Positions 1 through 8,121 of a stretch of 64,000 nucleotides of DNA are shown piece after piece. Origin of the DNA: an uncultured Anaeroplasmataceae bacterium (GTDB lineage: Bacteria > Bacillota_I > Bacilli_A > Acholeplasmatales > Anaeroplasmataceae); the NCBI GenBank assembly GCA_910579215.1, contig CAJTTN010000006.1, positions 1 to 64,000 on the forward strand, read 5' to 3'. How positions within the stretch are numbered: the stretch's first letter is position 1; each line of letters starts with the position of its first letter. The notes under the pieces are model-generated. The model was not told the origin of the DNA and did not search any database. It saw only the letters and a program-made list of their open reading frames with translations. The position numbers and the translations under genes were made by a program.

Positions 1-34
1 GGTGTCGTAGGTTCGAGTCCTACTGCGGGCGCCA
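1..34 (+). tRNA. 3' end of a tRNA gene (cut by window start)
   Basis: The first bases form a T-arm (GTAGG stem, TTCGAGT loop, CCTAC), then the 3' acceptor strand TGCGGGC, discriminator G and an encoded CCA. The 5' half and the anticodon lie outside the window, so the amino acid cannot be assigned. Confidence 0.85.
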
Positions 35-47
35 GTTTTTTTTACCC

Positions 48-82
48 AAGTATCCCCCATCTTTGTTGGATACTTTTTTCTT
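48..82 (+). terminator. Rho-independent terminator after tRNA
   Basis: AAGTATCC (48-55) pairs with GGATACTT (68-75) and is followed by a T-rich tract. It closes the tRNA unit upstream of the hydrolase gene. Confidence 0.75.
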
Positions 83-118
83 TTGGCTTAAGTTTCTAGA
101 AAGGAAGGTGCTTCTGTA

Positions 119-931
119 ATGAGGATACGTTTTTTAGGAAGTGCGGCTTATGATGCTATTCCAGCTCCATTTTGTTCCTGTGATACCTGCACTTGTTCGC
201 GTAAGGCAGGAGGAAGAAATATACGTTCTCGTTCTCAAGTGCTTCTTGATGAAGATTTACTTATTGATTTTAATGCTGATACCATTATGCATTTTTTTCA
301 GTACAACATTGATTCGCAAAGGATAAAATATTGTCTTATCACACATAGCCATTCTGACCATTTGTATGTGCCTGATATTTTAATTCCACAATATAGTCAG
401 AAGGCTACTAAGGTAGAATATTATTCAGCATTAAGTGGGTATCTCATGATTAAAAAGGGGATAGAAGAATCGCCAAATATGGAAAGATTTGCTGCAGTAA
501 CATGTATTGAGCCATATCAAGAATTTCAATGTGGGGATTATAGAATATTGGCTTTACTAGCAAATCATGATCCCAACACAACTCCAGTATTCTATGCAAT
601 AGAAAAGGGGGAAAAGAGAATTCTTTACGCTCATGATACAGGTGCATTTTTTGAAGAAATTTTTGCAAAACTTCAGAAATTTGGACGATTTGATTTAGTA
701 TCATTGGATTGTACAGGTGCTATTCAAAAAGGGTATCGTGATGGACATATGTGTATAGATACGAATTTAGAGATGATTGCTAGACTTAAGGAAATAAAAG
801 TGGTAGATGAAAAGACTAAGCTAGTGCTCAATCATTTTTCTCATAATGGTGGAGCAACCTATGATGAGCTTCTTCTAGCTGCCCCAAAGGAATTTATCAT
901 CAGCTATGATGGGTTAAGTATAGAGCTATAA
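119..931 (+). CDS. MBL-fold metallo-hydrolase (PhnP-like)
   Basis: Cytoplasmic metallo-beta-lactamase-fold hydrolase of 270 residues, probably a phosphodiesterase. The HxHxDH metal motif is seen as HSHSDH at residues 76-81, and further His/Asp ligand candidates occur near NHD, AHDTG and the C-terminal NHFSH. An early Cys cluster (C19, C21, C24, C26) followed by basic residues resembles the structural zinc knuckle of PhnP, the cyclic ribose-phosphate phosphodiesterase. The start is supported by AAGGAAGGTG at 101-110. It stands alone between a tRNA terminator and a GH2 remnant; no phosphonate genes are near, so the real substrate is unknown. Confidence 0.85.
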   Translation: MRIRFLGSAAYDAIPAPFCSCDTCTCSRKAGGRNIRSRSQVLLDEDLLIDFNADTIMHFFQYNIDSQRIKYCLITHSHSDHLYVPDILIPQYSQKATKVEYYSALSGYLMIKKGIEESPNMERFAAVTCIEPYQEFQCGDYRILALLANHDPNTTPVFYAIEKGEKRILYAHDTGAFFEEIFAKLQKFGRFDLVSLDCTGAIQKGYRDGHMCIDTNLEMIARLKEIKVVDEKTKLVLNHFSHNGGATYDELLLAAPKEFIISYDGLSIEL

Positions 932-1118
932 ATACAATAAGTTTTGAAATAGAAAAGACTATTTTAAAAGCTTTTTTTATAGATTTTAATAGGTTTGCTT
1001 ATACTATAATCATGATATTGTTAATCTATGTAGTGATATAGTCAATTTGAATTTACTATATTTTCACCTTATAATAAAAGAAACAGTTAGCGTAAATTAT
1101 AGGAAAGGAAATAGGAAT

Positions 1119-1364
1119 ATGAAACATACAAAAAGCTATCATAAGGATTATCCAAGAGTACAATTTTTTCGAGATTCCTATAGAAATTTAAATGGAATAT
1201 GGGATTTTGGATTGGATTATGACAACAAGGGATTAGAGCTAGGTTTTGAAAAGAGTTTTATTCCTACACATGAAATTCTTGTACCCTTTTCTTATAATTG
1301 TAAGTATTCCTTGGTAAATGTTGAACAAAGATGTGATATTCAAGGAAGTTTTAGAAGATTATAG
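1119..1364 (+). pseudogene. N-terminal remnant of a GH2 glycosidase
   Basis: The 81-residue reading frame starts at ATG 1119 after AGGAAAGGAA. It matches the opening of GH2 beta-galactosidase/glucuronidase proteins: a YPRVQFFRDSYRNLNGIWDF-type start of the sugar-binding domain and then VPFSYN. A full enzyme needs 600-1000 residues; here the frame ends after FRRL and no catalytic domain follows before the tRNA genes. It is best read as a truncated, decayed gene. A short functional protein is possible but unlikely. Confidence 0.7.
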
Positions 1365-1459
1365 TGTATTTAAATCTGGAAATGAAATTAAAAATGGAGG
1401 ATTTTTTACTTGAAAAATGCTTTTCACTTCATACTTTTTTTGAAAATTTTAATTTTTAC

Positions 1460-1487
1460 TTGATTTCTTTTTAAATTTGATTATAAT
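1460..1487 (+). promoter_or_regulatory. Promoter of the tRNA-Val/tRNA-Thr unit
   Basis: TTGATT (1460-1465) and TATAAT (1482-1487) are separated by 16 bp and lie 22 bp before the tRNA-Val gene. This is a sigma-A-type arrangement. Confidence 0.6.
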
Positions 1488-1509
1488 AAGAAAGTGCAAG
1501 TAAATATTT

Positions 1510-1585
1510 GGAGGTTTAGCTCAGTTGGGAGAGCATCTGCCTTACAAGCAGAGGGTCGGCGGTTCGAGCCCGTCAACCTCCACCA
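1510..1585 (+). tRNA. tRNA-Val (TAC)
   Basis: Acceptor GGAGGTT pairs with AACCTCC, discriminator A and an encoded CCA follow. The anticodon loop CTTACAA gives anticodon TAC. The T-arm loop is TTCGAGC. Confidence 0.97.
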
Positions 1586-1589
1586 TCTT

Positions 1590-1665
<76 letters not shown>

Positions 1666-1773
1666 TTAGCAAAAGTAGACTATTATGAAAATAATAGTTT
1701 TTATTTTTTTATCAAGGGAAAAGAGTGCTTTTTTTATGGATTTGTGGTATGATATAGAGGAGGTGATGAATTG

Positions 1774-3195
1774 ATGCGTAAAACAAAAATTATATGCACA
1801 TTAGGACCTGCTTGTGATACAGAAGAGCAATTAAAAAATATGATTCAAAATGGTCTTGATTGTGCAAGATTAAATTTTTCTCATGGTACGCATGAGGAAC
1901 AAAAGGTTCGTATTGATCGTGTAAAAAAGGTAAGAGAGGAATTGGGAATTCCGCTTCCAATTTTATTAGATACTAAAGGACCAGAAATTAGAGTAAGGTT
2001 GTTTAAAAATAAAAAAATTGATTTAAAAAAAGGACAGGAATTTACTTTCTGTTCAGATTACGATTTGATTGGTGATGAAACCAAGGTTGGGTTGACATAT
2101 CCAGATTTAGCAAAGTATGTTTATGAACCAGGTGTTAAAATTTTAGCAGATGATGGAAAGGTTTCCTTTGAAGTTGTTCGTACAGAAGGCAAAAATGTTG
2201 TATGTAGGGTATTAAATGATGCATCTTTATCTGATCGTAAATCTATTAATATTCCTAATGTTATTGTAGATATGCCTTATATATCTGAAGTGGATCGTTC
2301 TGATATCATTTTTGGAATTCAAGAATGTGTAGATTATATTGCTGCCTCCTTTGTTAGAAGGAAAGAGGATGTATTAGCGTTAAGAAAGCTGTTAGATCAA
2401 TATGATACTTCGGGAAAAATCAGAATCATTTCTAAAATTGAAAATACAGAAGGTATTGAAAAAATGGATGAAATCATTGAGGTTTCAGATGGAATTATGG
2501 TTGCTCGAGGAGATATGGGAGTAGAGGTGCCATTTAAGATGCTTCCGGCAATTCAAAAGCGATTGATTGATAAATGCTATAAGGCAGGTAAGATTGTTGT
2601 TACAGCAACCCAAATGCTTGATTCAATGCAAACCAATCCTAGACCTACTCGTGCAGAGGTAAGCGATGTCGCTAATGCTATTTATGATAAAACGACAGCT
2701 ATCATGTTATCTGGTGAATCTGCAGCAGGTAAGTATCCATTAGAATCCGTTACTACAATGAAGGATATTGCAACCTTTACCGAAAGCAATATTGATTTTA
2801 AAAAGGTTTTTGCTCATAATCAGTTAGATTTAGGAGAAGATTTTTTATCAGCAATTTGTAATGCTGCAGTTAATGCTGCTTATCAGGTTGATGCTAAGGC
2901 AATAATTTGTGTTACAGCAAATGGCTTAACAGCATTTAAGCTATCAGCTTATCGACCAGTATGCCCAATTATAGCTGTTACAGTAAATGAAAAGGCATGT
3001 CGTCAATTAAACCTAGCTTGGAACGTTTTACCTGTTTATGCTGAGAAGAAAAATAATATTGATGAATTGTTTGCATATGCAATAGAAAAAGCTCTTGAAA
3101 CTGATGTGGTTCATAAAGGAGACAAGGTCATAATTACAGGTGCTTCTGCAGTAGGAAATGCTATAACAGATACAATAAAACTTCATATATTATAA
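1774..3195 (+). CDS. pyk: Pyruvate kinase
   Basis: Converts phosphoenolpyruvate and ADP to pyruvate and ATP, the last step of glycolysis, in the cytoplasm. The 473-residue protein opens with KTKIICTLGPA, contains the catalytic-lysine segment SKIENTEGIEKMDEI and the ARGDMGVEVP loop, and ends with the standard C-terminal regulatory domain. The extra PEP-utiliser-like C-terminal domain of Bacillus enzymes is absent. AGGAGGTG at about 1757-1765 supports ATG 1774; a TTG immediately before it is also in frame and could be used. Confidence 0.97.
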   Translation: MRKTKIICTLGPACDTEEQLKNMIQNGLDCARLNFSHGTHEEQKVRIDRVKKVREELGIPLPILLDTKGPEIRVRLFKNKKIDLKKGQEFTFCSDYDLIGDETKVGLTYPDLAKYVYEPGVKILADDGKVSFEVVRTEGKNVVCRVLNDASLSDRKSINIPNVIVDMPYISEVDRSDIIFGIQECVDYIAASFVRRKEDVLALRKLLDQYDTSGKIRIISKIENTEGIEKMDEIIEVSDGIMVARGDMGVEVPFKMLPAIQKRLIDKCYKAGKIVVTATQMLDSMQTNPRPTRAEVSDVANAIYDKTTAIMLSGESAAGKYPLESVTTMKDIATFTESNIDFKKVFAHNQLDLGEDFLSAICNAAVNAAYQVDAKAIICVTANGLTAFKLSAYRPVCPIIAVTVNEKACRQLNLAWNVLPVYAEKKNNIDELFAYAIEKALETDVVHKGDKVIITGASAVGNAITDTIKLHIL

Positions 3196-3212
3196 TAACC
3201 CATAACAAATTT

Positions 3213-3259
3213 ATCTCCCTTCATATATTATTACTGTAGCAACTGCTACGAAGGGAGAT
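3213..3259 (+). promoter_or_regulatory. Hairpin that buries the ribosome-binding site of the next gene
   Basis: ATCTCCCTTC (3213-3222) is the exact complement of GAAGGGAGAT (3250-3259), which contains the Shine-Dalgarno sequence of the gene at 3266. An inner stem GTAGC/GCTAC with loop AACT (3236-3249) stacks directly on it. No T-run follows, so it is not a simple terminator for pyk. Confidence 0.6.
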
Positions 3260-3265
3260 TTAATT

Positions 3266-3619
3266 ATGTGTAATCATGAACATGATTGTAAAGAAGGATG
3301 CAGACAGGAAATTTTAGTAGGTAATACTACTTTTAAATATGAGTTAAATCAAATTAATGAAAATACTTACGATTTGGTAGCAACTCCTTGTAATATACCT
3401 ACATCTGTTTACTGTATCGCGAGAATTTCTGTAAGAGAAAATTGTTGCAATAACATGGAATATTATCAAGCTTTTATTAATACTGACCCAGTTCAAATTA
3501 TTCAGGATTGTAATTTGTGTGATATTATAGCTCGTGCTATTGCCTTGTATTTTGAAAATACACCTATAATTGAAACAGGAACTCGTTGTTGCAATCGCAA
3601 TACCTTTGGATTCTTCTAA
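3266..3619 (+). CDS. Cys-rich small protein of unknown function
   Basis: A 117-residue protein with about a dozen cysteines, several paired or close (CNHEHDC, NCCNN, DCNLCD, RCCNR), and no signal peptide or membrane segment. I do not recognise the family. Cys-rich small proteins in spore formers are often coat or exosporium components, and several sporulation genes lie elsewhere in the window, so a spore-surface role is a guess. Its ribosome-binding site AAGGGAG (3251-3257) is enclosed in a long hairpin, which implies translational control. The gene is closed by its own terminator, so it is probably monocistronic. Confidence 0.75.
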   Translation: MCNHEHDCKEGCRQEILVGNTTFKYELNQINENTYDLVATPCNIPTSVYCIARISVRENCCNNMEYYQAFINTDPVQIIQDCNLCDIIARAIALYFENTPIIETGTRCCNRNTFGFF

Positions 3620-3637
3620 AAAATCATATTTATGTGA

Positions 3638-3660
3638 GCTAGAGGGGGCTCCCCTCTAGC
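3638..3660 (+). repeat. Perfect 10-bp stem-loop after the Cys-rich gene
   Basis: GCTAGAGGGG (3638-3647) pairs perfectly with CCCCTCTAGC (3651-3660) around the loop GCT, with further partial pairing outside it. There is no T-run directly after, so it may protect the mRNA 3' end; the true terminator lies just downstream. Confidence 0.6.
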
Positions 3661-3680
3661 CTACATATAAATCTACCACC

Positions 3681-3710
3681 AAGACTGTATCGTCAGTCTT
3701 TATTTTTTCT
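3681..3710 (+). terminator. Rho-independent terminator
   Basis: AAGACTG (3681-3687) pairs with CAGTCTT (3694-3700), followed by TATTTTTTCTTT. It ends the Cys-rich gene transcript before the next tRNA promoter. Confidence 0.8.
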
Positions 3711-3730
3711 TTAAAAAATTAAAAAACCTC

Positions 3731-3759
3731 TTGAAATCCTATATGCATTGTGTTACAAT
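3731..3759 (+). promoter_or_regulatory. Promoter of the tRNA-Pro/tRNA-Gly unit
   Basis: TTGAAA (3731-3736) and TACAAT (3754-3759) are separated by 17 bp, about 40 bp before tRNA-Pro. Confidence 0.65.
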
Positions 3760-3799
3760 ATACGAGCGTGAAAAATATTTTCACTTAATCTTAATAGAT

Positions 3800-3876
3800 C
3801 GGAAAGTAGCTTAGCTTGGTAGAGCGCCTGGTTTGGGACCAGGAGGTCGCAGGTTCAAATCCTGTCTTTCCGACCA
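3800..3876 (+). tRNA. tRNA-Pro (TGG)
   Basis: Acceptor CGGAAAG pairs with CTTTCCG, with discriminator A and encoded CCA. The anticodon loop TTTGGGA between CCTGG and CCAGG gives anticodon TGG. Confidence 0.97.
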
Positions 3877-3886
3877 GTTTTTAGAA

Positions 3887-3960
3887 GCAAGCGTAGTTTA
3901 ATGGTAGAACCTTAGCCTTCCAAGCTAATGACGAGGGTTCGATTCCCTTCGCTTGCTCCA
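3887..3960 (+). tRNA. tRNA-Gly (TCC)
   Basis: Acceptor GCAAGCG pairs with CGCTTGC, discriminator T, encoded CCA. The anticodon loop CTTCCAA gives anticodon TCC. Confidence 0.97.
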
Positions 3961-3989
3961 TTTTTTTATAAAGATTTTTTTGAAATTTT

Positions 3990-4012
3990 AGAACCCATTA
4001 GGTTCTTTTTTT
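3990..4012 (+). terminator. Terminator of the tRNA-Pro/Gly unit
   Basis: AGAACC (3990-3995) pairs with GGTTCT (4001-4006), followed by a run of T. Confidence 0.75.
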
Positions 4013-4013
4013 C

Positions 4014-4042
4014 TTATAAAAAAAGTCCATTTTCATAGACTT
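4014..4042 (-). terminator. Terminator of the chromate-transporter operon
   Basis: Read on the minus strand, AAGTC and GACTT arms (4038-4042 and 4023-4027 on plus) form a short hairpin followed by a T-run. One arm overlaps the stop codon of the 4041-4610 gene. Confidence 0.55.
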
Positions 4043-4610
4043 AAAAAAATGGACAGACTGCTAAACCTAATAGTGCAGCAACAATTATGATTAAAATAGC
4101 ATTTAGTTTTTTCTTTGTAAGTTTTAAATAGATAAAATAAATTAAAACTAAAATACTAAAAATTATGATAGAAGCAAAATTAGCAGTAAAGGAGGATAAG
4201 GATTCATAGCCTAAACATTGAATTAATGAAATAATTCCAGTTGACAAGATTAATCCAATAACAACAGCCTTAATTCCAGTAAGTGCTCTATCTACAAATT
4301 TATTTTTAATGAATTTTTTTAAGATAGAGGCAACTAATAAAATAATGATAAAAGATGGTAAAACAACACCTAGTGTAGCAATAGCCGCACCTGCTATTCC
4401 AGCTTGAGAAGAGCCCACAAATGTAGCCATATTGATAGCAATAGGACCAGGTGTTGATTCGCAAACACCTATAAAATCTATGAATTGTGCCTCGGTTAAC
4501 CATTCATATTTTAATACCACCTCTTTAATTAGTGGAATCATAGCATATCCACCACCAAAGGTAAATAAGCCAATTTTAAAAAATTCTAAGAAGAGCCATA
4601 AATATATCAT
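4041..4610 (-). CDS. chrA: Chromate transporter half-subunit (CHR domain)
   Basis: A 189-residue, very hydrophobic membrane protein with the CHR-family signatures FTFGGGYAMIPLI near the N-terminus and ESTPGPIAINMATFVG further on, then four or more membrane helices. Short CHR proteins act as pairs that correspond to the two halves of full-length ChrA. Its start overlaps the stop of the upstream partner (ATGA overlap), so the two are co-translated. The family exports chromate or related oxyanions; the physiological substrate here is not known. Confidence 0.88.
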   Translation of the reverse strand: MIYLWLFLEFFKIGLFTFGGGYAMIPLIKEVVLKYEWLTEAQFIDFIGVCESTPGPIAINMATFVGSSQAGIAGAAIATLGVVLPSFIIILLVASILKKFIKNKFVDRALTGIKAVVIGLILSTGIISLIQCLGYESLSSFTANFASIIIFSILVLIYFIYLKLTKKKLNAILIIIVAALLGLAVCPFF

Positions 4611-5185
4611 TCTAATTCATCTCTCTTTCTTTTTAAATGATCCTGTAATGTTAATATTACTATTCCAGTAAGTCCGCCAAGTATTATTAAATAAATTGAG
4701 GAAAAATTTTTAGAGAATAGTTCAAGCAGAATCATTAAAATGAGTACAATAGTTAAAACACATAGTTGCCAAATAGATTTAGGCATTTTTTTAAATAAGC
4801 CAATTCCAGCTTTTAAAATTAAAAAAGCTACCGCACATTTAATTCCAACGAAAGCATAGGCAACATACTTGTTCTCTAAAAATTTATTTAAAAATAAAGA
4901 TATAATAAATATGATTATAAAAGATGGAAGTACCACACCTAAGGTAGCAAAAATACTTCCTAAAATTTTCCCCTTTTGAAATCCGATATAAGTAGCCATA
5001 TTGATTGCTACAGGTCCAGGCGTTGATTCAGAAATTGCAAAAATTTCTAATAGTTCATCATTGGATAACCATTCCTTTTTTTCAACAATACTTTCTTTAA
5101 TCTGTGACATCATAGCATATCCCCCGCCAAAGGTAGTCGCCCCAAGTTTAAAGAAAGTTAAAAACAAATCTAAATAGATATGCAT
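4607..5185 (-). CDS. chrA: Chromate transporter half-subunit (CHR domain)
   Basis: First gene of the two-gene CHR operon, 192 residues from ATG 5185. It shows TTFGGGYAMMSQI near the N-terminus and ESTPGPVAINMATYIG, followed by hydrophobic helices and a basic C-terminus (KRKRDE). GGGGAAG lies 5 bases before this ATG; a GTG fifteen bases further out is in frame but overlaps the Shine-Dalgarno sequence, so the ATG is preferred. It pairs with the downstream CHR gene to form a heteromeric transporter. Confidence 0.88.
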   Translation of the reverse strand: MHIYLDLFLTFFKLGATTFGGGYAMMSQIKESIVEKKEWLSNDELLEIFAISESTPGPVAINMATYIGFQKGKILGSIFATLGVVLPSFIIIFIISLFLNKFLENKYVAYAFVGIKCAVAFLILKAGIGLFKKMPKSIWQLCVLTIVLILMILLELFSKNFSSIYLIILGGLTGIVILTLQDHLKRKRDELE

Positions 5186-5454
5186 AAGACTTCCCCTCAC
5201 ATTTTCAATTTAGAATTATATCACGATAAATTTATTTTTACAATTAATTTAATTTGTGTTTTTAAAAGAAAAATAAAATTTTGAAAGTTTAAAAAATGGG
5301 AAAAATAGGTTTTGTTTCCATATCTTTTTTATATGTTGTAAAGGATTGAAAAAAATACAATAATTTTTATAATTTTTTTTAGTTTTTGTAGAAAAAAGTT
5401 TGTCTTTAGTTTATAATAGAATATAGAATAAAATAAGAATGAGGTGTCTTTATA

Positions 5455-6894
5455 ATGTTTTTAAATTTATTAGCAAGCAGTGGATTATTTACAAACCAAG
5501 TTGATATTGTATTCTTTAGTGCAATATTAATTGTTGTAGTTCTACTTTTAGTTGTATTTATTGCTTCTAAAATAGTTCAGAAGCAAAGAGATAAAAAATA
5601 TGAAGCTTTAGAGGCTCAAAATAGAGCTGCATTAGAAGATAATCAGGAGGTTGTTCAAGAAGCATCTGCTGTAGAACCAGCTCCAGAGGCAGTAGTAGAG
5701 GAAGCACCTGTTGCAGAGCCAGCTCCAGAAGCAGTAGTAGAGGAAGCACCTGTTGCAGAGCCAGCTCCAGAAGCAGTAGTAGAGGAAGCACCTGTTGTAG
5801 AGCCAGCTTCAGAAGTTGTAGCAGAAAAAGCGCCTGTTGAAGAAAAAACTTTAGCAAAAGAAGAGAAAAAACCAGCAGTAACTAAAAAGACAACTCCTGC
5901 AAAGTCAACTAAGAAAACACCTGTAAAGAAAGAAGTAACTAAAAAAGAAGTTGAAAAAAAGGAAACTCCTGCAAAACCAGCAGCAACTAAAAAGACTGCT
6001 GTGAAAAAGGAGGAACCAAAACCAGCAAAGAAAGAACCAGTTGCAAAAGCAACGGCAACTAAAAAGACAACAGCTACTAAAGAGGCTACCCCTAAAACTA
6101 CAGCTGTAAAAAAATCAACTACTACAAAAAAACCAGCAGCTACTAAGGCTACAAAAGAGTCTGAGGACGACTCAGCTACTAAAGCATATTCTGGAAAGTA
6201 TGAGCTTTATCCTAGTGGGGATGGATATCAATATCGTTTAAAAGCATCTAATGGAGAAGTATTAGTTATTAGTGAGGTTTATACTACAAAGGATAGTGCT
6301 TTAAAAGCTATTGAAGCTGTTAAGCGTAATGTTGAGATTGGTGAAATTCGTATTTTTAAAGATAAGCGTGGATTATTTAAATTCAAATTAACTTCAAAAA
6401 ATTATCGTGTAATAGCATTAGGATCTAGTTATTCTACTGAAAAGAGTGCAACAAGAGCTTCAGAATCTTTTAAAAAATTTGCATTAAAAGCTAACACTGT
6501 TGAAATTGATACACCAAAAAATGATGATAATATTGTTGAAGCAAATGTAGATACCTCTAAGGTAGAAGTAAAGCTTGGTGGCAAATATGTGGTTGAAAAG
6601 TTTGATGGTGAGTTTAGTTGGGATTTAAAAGCATCTAATGGACAGATACTTTGTCAAGCAGAAGGATATACTTCTAAGAGTGGTGCAATGAGCTCTATTG
6701 ATAGTTTCAAGAAAAATGTTGAGACAGGATCTTTTAAAATTTTGAAAGATAAAAATAATAACTTCCATTATAATTTATATACTGCAAGTGGAAGATTGGC
6801 TTCAGTGGGAGAAACTTATAATACGAAGCAATTAGCTGAATCAGCTGCATTATCTGTAGTTGCATATTATAAGAATGCTGAGATTGAAGATTAA
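5455..6894 (+). CDS. Membrane-anchored protein with four YegP/DUF1508 repeats
   Basis: A 479-residue protein in three parts. Residues about 17-39 form one membrane helix. Residues about 60-250 are low complexity: first acidic 14-residue repeats of the EAVVEEAPVAEPAP type, then a Lys/Thr/Ala/Pro-rich stretch resembling histone H1-like tails. Residues about 255-360 and 385-479 hold two tandem pairs of DUF1508 (YegP) units, recognisable from GKYELYPSGDGYQYRLKASN, GEVL and YTTKDSALKAIEAVKRN. Isolated YegP domains are small dimers of unknown function. GAGGTG precedes the ATG, and a terminator closes the gene. The basic tail could bind nucleic acid or wall polymers, but that is inference. Confidence 0.8.
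   Translation: MFLNLLASSGLFTNQVDIVFFSAILIVVVLLLVVFIASKIVQKQRDKKYEALEAQNRAALEDNQEVVQEASAVEPAPEAVVEEAPVAEPAPEAVVEEAPVAEPAPEAVVEEAPVVEPASEVVAEKAPVEEKTLAKEEKKPAVTKKTTPAKSTKKTPVKKEVTKKEVEKKETPAKPAATKKTAVKKEEPKPAKKEPVAKATATKKTTATKEATPKTTAVKKSTTTKKPAATKATKESEDDSATKAYSGKYELYPSGDGYQYRLKASNGEVLVISEVYTTKDSALKAIEAVKRNVEIGEIRIFKDKRGLFKFKLTSKNYRVIALGSSYSTEKSATRASESFKKFALKANTVEIDTPKNDDNIVEANVDTSKVEVKLGGKYVVEKFDGEFSWDLKASNGQILCQAEGYTSKSGAMSSIDSFKKNVETGSFKILKDKNNNFHYNLYTASGRLASVGETYNTKQLAESAALSVVAYYKNAEIED
5689..5814 (+). repeat. Three in-frame 42-bp tandem repeats
   Basis: Copies at 5689-5730, 5731-5772 and 5773-5814 encode EAVVEEAPVAEPAP or close variants. The first two are identical and the third has two changes. 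A half copy precedes them (5671-5688) and a degenerate copy follows, suggesting copy-number change by slippage. Confidence 0.95.
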
Positions 6895-6909
6895 TTTAAG
6901 ATGAGATAG

Positions 6910-6945
6910 AAAGAGTATCAGAATAACTTTGATACTCTTTTATTT
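6910..6945 (+). terminator. Terminator after the YegP-repeat gene
   Basis: AAAGAGTATCA (6910-6920) pairs perfectly with TGATACTCTTT (6930-6940); the following T-tract is short and interrupted, so read-through into the methyltransferase gene is possible. Confidence 0.65.
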
Positions 6946-6955
6946 AGGAGGACAT

Positions 6956-8071
6956 ATGAATATTGAATTTCCTAAGGATATGATAAGAGGAGTATTTTCC
7001 ATTCCTACTTCTAAAGAACAGAAATACCTGAAAGCAAAATTACAAAAAATGTATATTAAGAATCAACTAGTTATACAAGTGAGTTTATTTACCAAACAAC
7101 AGGTTTTTCATGAAAATATTTCGCTTGATCAAATCAATGATTACTTAAATACATTTTTAGAATTACATTTTAAAAGTTTAGAGTTGGTTTCTACTGAATA
7201 TATTTATGCTTACAAAGTAACCTCTAAAGGTAAGATTTTAACAAATAAAAGAAGAAACTCACAGGAATTTGTTTCCTTAGAGCATAATAAAAAGAAAAAA
7301 TATTTGATAGAAGAAGGGACTATAGTTCCTCCTTTAATTGATTTAGGCATTATGACTTCTGAGGGAAAGATTGTAAAAGCTAAATCAGATAAATTTAGGC
7401 AAATCAATCGATTTTTAGAAATGATAGAGGATAGTATTTCAAAGGAAACACATCTTAAAATTATTGACTTTGGTTGTGGGAAAAGCTATTTAACCTTTAT
7501 TTTATATTTTTATTTAACCACTATAAAAAAAATCAAGTGCGAAATGATAGGTTTAGATTTAAAGGAAGACGTTATAAAGCATTGTATAGAGGTTGCTGAA
7601 AAATATAACTACGATACATTAAAATTTAGAGTAGGAAATATTTCCGATTTTAAAAAAGAAGATAATGTAGATATGATTGTCACATTACATGCTTGTGATA
7701 CAGCAACAGATTATGCATTATATCATGCGGTTAAAATGCAATGCAAATATATTTTTTCAGTTCCATGCTGTCAGCATGAAATAAATTTAAAACTAAATTC
7801 TAAATTGCTCTCGCCTATTTCAAATTATGGTTTACTAAAAGAAAGATTTTCAGCCATACTAACGGATTCAATTCGAGCATATCTATTAGAAGCTTATGGT
7901 TATAAAGTACAGGTTTTAGAATTTGTAGAATGGGATTCAACTCCTAAAAATGTTTTAATTCGAGCAAGTTACACAGGAGTAGAACAAAAAAATAATTTGG
8001 AAATAGTAGACAAATGGGTAAAGTATTTAAATATAGAACAAACTTTGTATACATTATTGACTACAAAATAA
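6956..8071 (+). CDS. SAM-dependent methyltransferase (Methyltransf_32/GSTCD-like)
   Basis: A 371-residue protein. The N-terminal ~140 residues are family-specific; the C-terminal Rossmann domain has SAM motif I as IIDFGCGKSYLTFIL, an acidic strand end GLDLKED, then TLHACDTATDYAL and VPCCQHE. That pattern belongs to the Methyltransf_32 group, which also includes GSTCD-type and Trm13-like proteins and suggests an RNA substrate; the target is not known. ATG 6956 is chosen because AGGAGG lies just before it. It is monocistronic, facing spo0A across a shared bidirectional terminator. Confidence 0.8.
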   Translation: MNIEFPKDMIRGVFSIPTSKEQKYLKAKLQKMYIKNQLVIQVSLFTKQQVFHENISLDQINDYLNTFLELHFKSLELVSTEYIYAYKVTSKGKILTNKRRNSQEFVSLEHNKKKKYLIEEGTIVPPLIDLGIMTSEGKIVKAKSDKFRQINRFLEMIEDSISKETHLKIIDFGCGKSYLTFILYFYLTTIKKIKCEMIGLDLKEDVIKHCIEVAEKYNYDTLKFRVGNISDFKKEDNVDMIVTLHACDTATDYALYHAVKMQCKYIFSVPCCQHEINLKLNSKLLSPISNYGLLKERFSAILTDSIRAYLLEAYGYKVQVLEFVEWDSTPKNVLIRASYTGVEQKNNLEIVDKWVKYLNIEQTLYTLLTTK

Positions 8072-8108
8072 AAAACATCTAGAGGATGCTTCCTTTCTAG
8101 ATGTTTTT
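8071..8108. terminator. Bidirectional terminator between converging genes
   Basis: AAAAACATCTAGA (8071-8083) pairs with TCTAGATGTTTTT (8096-8108). The A-run and T-run let it serve the methyltransferase (plus) and spo0A (minus). Confidence 0.85.
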
Positions 8109-8121
8109 TTATTATATACAA

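Noticed and set aside
1..34. Assignment of the partial tRNA to a specific amino acid
   Set aside because: Only the T-arm and 3' acceptor are in the window; the discriminator G and acceptor sequence alone do not settle it.
5689..5814. CRISPR-like array
   Set aside because: Repeats are directly adjacent with no spacers and are in frame within a coding region.
5567..5857. Minus-strand open frame of Leu/Gln-rich repeats opposite the YegP-repeat gene
   Set aside because: It is the complement of the 42-bp repeat region, has no ribosome-binding site, and its composition follows from the plus-strand codons.
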